Shown piece after piece: positions 6,191-9,609 of a stretch of DNA of 9,609 nt (its first letter is position 1; each line of letters begins with the position of its first letter). This stretch comes from Oscillospiraceae bacterium. GTDB lineage: Bacteria; Bacillota; Clostridia; Oscillospirales; Butyricicoccaceae. The notes beneath the pieces are model-generated. The model was not told where the DNA came from and did no database searches. It saw only the letters and a list, made by a program, of their open reading frames with translations. The DNA is taken from assembly GCA_902797555.1 (NCBI GenBank), contig CADBTM010000117.1, positions 1 through 9,609 of the forward strand, in the 5' to 3' direction. The position numbers were made by a program, and so were the translations under genes.

Positions 6191-7374
6191 AAACAGTTTT
6201 TTCCAGGTATCTGATCCTGGGCGGCGGTGCCGCCGGCTTTCGCGCCGCGGGGGAGATCCGCGCCCGGGACAGGGCGGGGACGATCCGCATCCTCTCCCGG
6301 GAAAACGGTCTGCCCTGCAAACGGCCGCTTTTGAGCAAGGCGGCGCTGCGGCAGCTGCGCACCGACCAGCTGCAGCTGCACGACACGGGCTGGCCGGAGA
6401 GGATGGACATCACGCTGACGGGCGGGACGGAGATCCGCGCCCTCTGTCCGGAGGACAAGACCGTCCTCACCGACGACGGGATCTTCCGGTACGAAAAGTG
6501 CATTTACGCTCTGGGCGGCAGCAATTTTGTGCCGCCCTTTCCCGGCGTGGAAAAGCAAGGGGTCTTCACCGTCCGCACGGAAAACGACGTGCGGGAAATC
6601 AAAAAAGCCGCTTTGTGCGCCCAGGTCGCCGTGGTAATCGGCGGAGGCGTGGTGGGACTGGAGACCGCGCTGGTGCTCAAGGCATACGGCCTGCGGGTCA
6701 CCGTGCTGGAGGCTCTGCCCCGATTGATGCCCCGCCTGCTGGATGAGGACACCTCCCGGAGAGTCGGGAGCATCCTTCCCGGAATCGATATTTTCACCGG
6801 CGTCACCGTTTCCGCCCTTGTGGGCGAGGACCGGGTGGAGGCGGTGGAGCTGGCCGACGGGAGGCGCTTTCCCTGCGGTCTGGCCGTGATCTCCTGCGGG
6901 CAGAGGGCGAATCTATCGCCGGCGCAGAGCGCGGGGATCGCCTGCGGCCGAGGAGTCACCGTCAACGAAAAGATGGAGACCTCGGCAAAAGACGTGTGGG
7001 CGTGCGGAGACTGCGCCGAATGGAACGGTGTCAACGCCGCCTTGTGGACACAGGCGCTGGCCGAAGGCCGCGTGGCGGGCGCCAATGCCGCCGGAGGCGA
7101 CGAGCGTCTGAAGGTGCTGGACACCTCTCTCATCCTCCACGGCGAGGGCGGCAGTCTGTTTGCTTTGGGCGATCTGGGATGCGATCCCCAAAAGGAATAT
7201 GTTGTTCAGACAAGGGAAACCGCCCTTCGGCGCTTTTCCATCCACGACCGGGAGGTCTGGGCAGTGGAAAAGCGGGTCTTTTCCCAAGGAAGGCCGGTGG
7301 GCGCATGCATTCTGGGAAACCTGACGAACATGGAAGCCATGCGGAGAGAGATCCTCGGGGAGGCGGGCAAATGA
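6187..7374 (+). CDS. NAD(P)H/FAD-dependent oxidoreductase (Pyr_redox_2; NirB N-domain/ferredoxin-reductase-like)
   Basis: A 395-residue flavoprotein of the pyridine-nucleotide disulfide oxidoreductase fold, without the redox-active CxxxxC of disulfide reductases. The order is as follows. The FAD dinucleotide motif GGGAAGFRAA lies at 12-21, and ENGLPCKRPLLSK at 39-51 is the equivalent of the family's Y-x-RP-x-LSK flavin-side motif, with Cys44 in place of the usual Tyr. IYALGGSNF is at 106-114, the NAD(P) motif IGGGVVGLE at 151-159, and the second FAD contact ACGDCAEWNG at 272-281, followed by a C-terminal domain. The frame is open further upstream, but the true start is the ATG at 6187: AAGGAGGA (6173-6180) lies six bases before it, and ATGA overlaps the stop of the ferredoxin fusion. 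Its own stop overlaps the next start in the same way. Position and family suggest it passes electrons from NAD(P)H to the ferredoxin half of the fusion and on to the molybdenum subunit. NADH versus NADPH preference cannot be judged. Confidence 0.9.
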   Translation: MKTVFSRYLILGGGAAGFRAAGEIRARDRAGTIRILSRENGLPCKRPLLSKAALRQLRTDQLQLHDTGWPERMDITLTGGTEIRALCPEDKTVLTDDGIFRYEKCIYALGGSNFVPPFPGVEKQGVFTVRTENDVREIKKAALCAQVAVVIGGGVVGLETALVLKAYGLRVTVLEALPRLMPRLLDEDTSRRVGSILPGIDIFTGVTVSALVGEDRVEAVELADGRRFPCGLAVISCGQRANLSPAQSAGIACGRGVTVNEKMETSAKDVWACGDCAEWNGVNAALWTQALAEGRVAGANAAGGDERLKVLDTSLILHGEGGSLFALGDLGCDPQKEYVVQTRETALRRFSIHDREVWAVEKRVFSQGRPVGACILGNLTNMEAMRREILGEAGK

Positions 7375-9609
7375 CGGCTTTGGAAAAACGATACGCGGGC
7401 TTTCACCTCCTGCGGTGCTTTTTTGAAGATCTGGATCGCTGGCGGGAGGAGATCACCCTCACCGAGGCGGCGCCGTCTCTCACCCGGGAGCAGTACGACA
7501 TGCTGTTCCGGGGCACATGGGCGTCGGTATACGTCCCTGTCTGGGCGTCGGCCTGCCTTTCGGGCACCGATATCCTGCTCAACGAGATCACGCTGGAGGT
7601 CGTTTTGTTTTACAAGCGGTACGGCTATGCCCCCGTCCGCATGGAGGGCAATCCGCCCGACTATCTGGGGGAACAGTTCCGCTTTCTGGAATACCTGTTC
7701 CGCGCCGCAGCGGACGGCGACGGGGAAGCAGAGCGGGCGGCACAGGAGTTTATTCAGGACTTTGCCATGGATACCTTCCGCTGTATGGCAAAGGAGGCGC
7801 GGCGATCCTGCCAAAATGACGAGCTGGAAGCCGTCTTCCGTCTGGCGGAGGCCTGTCTTCTGGACGGGAAAATCCCCCTTTCTCTTTCGGAGGAGCAGCT
7901 TGCCCGGCTGGACAGCCGGGACTGGAAGCGGCAGCCTCCCATTCCCGTCGAGCCGCCCCGCTGGGTAAGCCATGCCAGCTTTAACGACTGCGGCAGCAAG
8001 TGCAAGATGATGAGCCGGGTGCAGGAGGGCTGCGTTCTGGAAATGCGCCCCGACAAAAACACCCCCCTCCACTTTGCCGGATGCCCCCGAGGCGCCGCCT
8101 ATCGGGGGACCTTTCTCAATTCCCGCCGCCTGCGCTACCCCATGGAGCGGGTGGGCAAGCGGGGGGAGGGGCGCTTCCGCCGCATCTCCTGGGACGAAGC
8201 CGCCCAAAAGGTGGCCGACATCGTAAAGGTCTCTCACCGGGAGGGAGTCTCGTCCCGCTATGTGATGGGCGGAGCGGGCAACCGGGGCGTCATGCGGGGC
8301 AGCGGGATGATCACCCGCCTGCTGGCGCTGGACGGAGGCTATCTCAACTATTACAGCTCCTACAGCATCGGCGCGGCCCTGCCCGTGATCCCCCGCATAT
8401 TCGGAAGACTGCGTGTGGCCAATCACGAATCGGAGATGCTGCGATCCCAGCTGCTCCTCCTGTGGGGCAACAATCTGGTCACAAATCACTATGGAAGCGC
8501 GCAGAAGCGGGTGCTCATGCAGGCCAGGCGTCAGGGGGTAAAGATCGTCGTCATCGACCCCCGGCAAAGCGACACCGCCCTCGCCGCCGCCGACCGATGG
8601 ATCCCCATCCGCCCGGGGACGGACGCCGCGCTGGCCGACGCCATGTGCCGGGTGATCTGGAAAAAGGGTCTGCACGATCAGGCCTTTTTGGATCGGTATT
8701 GCGTGGGGTTTGACGAAGCCCATCTTCCCGAGGGCGTTCCCGCCGGAGAGAGCTATTGCGCCTATCTGGACGGCGTGAAGGACGGCATTCCCAAAACCCC
8801 TCAGTGGGCGGAGCGCATCACCGGCATCCCCGCGGAGACCGTGGAAGCCCTTGCGGTGGAATATGCCACCGCAAAATACGCCTGCATCCTGCCCGGTCTC
8901 GGCCCGCAGAGGACGCTCAACGGTGAGCAGACCTATCGGAGCATCCTCACCCTGCCCTGCGTGGCGGGCAATCTGGCAAAGCCGGGCGGTGGGCTGATCA
9001 CCTGGTCCCACGCCGCCGGGGCCCAGCCCTGGCTGGACGGGGCGGACAATCCGGTAAAGACATCCATTCCCACCTTCCAATGGTGGAGGGCGGTGGAATG
9101 CCCCGAAACGCTGGACGCTTCCCGCGGGCTGCGAAACGGAGAACGGCTGGAGCAGCCGGTGCGCTATTTGTTCAGCTTTGCCAGCGGGATGCTGATGAAC
9201 CAGCATTCCGATACCAACCACACGCTGCGCATTTTGCAGACCGAGGGGCTGGTGGAGGCCGTCGTCCTCACCGACCTGTTTATGACGCCGGGGGCAAGGA
9301 TCGCCGATCTGCTCCTTCCCGCGCCATCCTTCTTTGAGACCGACAATATCGTGGGGCCGTGGGGTGCGGAGGATTATGTGCTGTACAATCACGCAGCCCT
9401 TGAGCCCCTGTTCGGCTGCCGCATCGAGCTGAGCTGGCTCACCGAGACGGCGGAAAAGCTGGGTCTGAAGGAGCCCTTCTGCGGAGGAAAACGCGACCTG
9501 GAAGACTGGCTGCGGGAGAGCTGGGACAACCTGCGGACAAAGCGGGCAAACGCCCCCGATTTTGAGACCTTCCGGCGGGATTCCATCGCGGTTTTCCCCT
9601 TTGACGGGC
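7371..9609 (+). CDS. TorD-like chaperone fused to a molybdopterin (bis-MGD) oxidoreductase of the DMSO reductase family, 3' end outside window
   Basis: The frame stays open from ATG 7371 to the window end (746 codons), which is why no stop is seen. Residues 1 to about 185 look like a TorD/DmsD-type chaperone: EQYDMLFRG (40-48), VPVWASACLSGTDILLNE (55-72), the helix YKRYGY, then NPPDYLGEQFRFLEYLF (94-110), the counterpart of the family's E-x-PDHL-x-x-EL-x-FL signature, and C-terminal helices to residue 163. A Pro-rich linker (188-196) leads to a molybdoenzyme. It has an Fe-S segment SFNDCGSKC...GCPRG (Cys207, 211, 238), RLRYPMERVGKRGEGRFRRISWDEA (253-277), GGYLNYYSSYS (322-332) with Ser332 at the Mo-ligand position of DmsA, LLLWGNN, VVIDPRQSDTA, PGTDAALADAM, GNLAKPGGG and TDLFMTPGARIADLLLPAPSFFE. 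The final cofactor-binding domain is cut off. No Tat leader is present. GGGGAGG at 7357-7363 and an ATGA overlap support the start. The catalytic family is secure and the TorD domain likely; the substrate is unknown. Confidence 0.88.
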   Translation, partial: MTALEKRYAGFHLLRCFFEDLDRWREEITLTEAAPSLTREQYDMLFRGTWASVYVPVWASACLSGTDILLNEITLEVVLFYKRYGYAPVRMEGNPPDYLGEQFRFLEYLFRAAADGDGEAERAAQEFIQDFAMDTFRCMAKEARRSCQNDELEAVFRLAEACLLDGKIPLSLSEEQLARLDSRDWKRQPPIPVEPPRWVSHASFNDCGSKCKMMSRVQEGCVLEMRPDKNTPLHFAGCPRGAAYRGTFLNSRRLRYPMERVGKRGEGRFRRISWDEAAQKVADIVKVSHREGVSSRYVMGGAGNRGVMRGSGMITRLLALDGGYLNYYSSYSIGAALPVIPRIFGRLRVANHESEMLRSQLLLLWGNNLVTNHYGSAQKRVLMQARRQGVKIVVIDPRQSDTALAAADRWIPIRPGTDAALADAMCRVIWKKGLHDQAFLDRYCVGFDEAHLPEGVPAGESYCAYLDGVKDGIPKTPQWAERITGIPAETVEALAVEYATAKYACILPGLGPQRTLNGEQTYRSILTLPCVAGNLAKPGGGLITWSHAAGAQPWLDGADNPVKTSIPTFQWWRAVECPETLDASRGLRNGERLEQPVRYLFSFASGMLMNQHSDTNHTLRILQTEGLVEAVVLTDLFMTPGARIADLLLPAPSFFETDNIVGPWGAEDYVLYNHAALEPLFGCRIELSWLTETAEKLGLKEPFCGGKRDLEDWLRESWDNLRTKRANAPDFETFRRDSIAVFPFDG

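Noticed and set aside
7972..8010. Out-of-frame ATG at the TorD-molybdoenzyme join as a separate start
   Set aside because: The ATG at 7972 runs into a TGA within about a dozen codons and encodes nothing recognisable, so it does not support two separate genes.
7423..8713. Plus-strand frames at 7423-7968 and 8000-8713
   Set aside because: They overlap the continuous frame from 7371, which carries the TorD and molybdoenzyme motifs. They are Arg/Pro/Ser/Gly-rich shadows and do not indicate a frameshift.
7206..9392. A 728-codon open frame on the minus strand
   Set aside because: It is antisense to the TorD-molybdoenzyme gene, whose full motif series is on the plus strand. The minus frame has shadow-type composition and no motif.
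1..9609. CRISPR arrays, tRNA/rRNA genes, transposases or phage genes
   Set aside because: I saw no spaced direct repeats, cloverleaf-like segments, inverted-repeat element ends or transposase/integrase motifs. The window is filled by metabolic genes.

Overview
The window reads as chromosomal DNA of a GC-rich, anaerobic, probably gut-type member of the Clostridia (Oscillospirales-like). The reasons are strong AGGAGG-type ribosome binding sites, a type II lipoprotein signal, an RpiR/MurR regulator, a RocB-like M20 hydrolase and a bis-MGD molybdenum enzyme set. The taxon is an inference from gene style, not from a marker gene. All genes are on the + strand and densely packed.

Region 1 (1-2141) is the end of a peptide-import operon. 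It holds the C-terminus of an OppF/DppF-type ATPase, then a family 5 peptide-binding lipoprotein with a Thr/Pro/Ser-rich tether, closed by an intrinsic terminator at 2100-2141.

Region 2 (2142-3126) is a single-gene unit. A good sigma-A-like promoter (TTGAAA-16-TATAAT) drives an RpiR-family HTH-SIS regulator, followed by a second intrinsic terminator at 3093-3126.

Region 3 (3169 to the window end) is one tightly packed operon. It encodes a RocB-like M20 metallohydrolase, a 93-residue three-helix PQ-loop/SemiSWEET-like membrane protein, a MobA-ferredoxin fusion, a pyridine-nucleotide/FAD oxidoreductase, and a molybdopterin oxidoreductase that carries a TorD-like chaperone as its N-terminal domain and runs off the window. 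The last four genes overlap by 8, 4 and 4 bases.

The most remarkable content is 5078-9609. It looks like a compact, apparently cytoplasmic DMSO-reductase-family system in which two maturation functions are joined to the structural subunits. MobA (guanylylation of the Mo cofactor) is joined to the four-cluster electron-transfer subunit, and TorD (chaperone) is joined to the catalytic subunit. The FAD enzyme is the likely NAD(P)H entry point. The catalytic subunit has a Ser in the position of the Mo ligand, lacks a Tat leader, and has Ser or His instead of Cys at the first ligand position of its own Fe-S cluster. The substrate is unknown. The MobA-ferredoxin fusion needs a check for a one-base indel: removing one G from a GGGGG run would restore an ordinary ATGA gene overlap.
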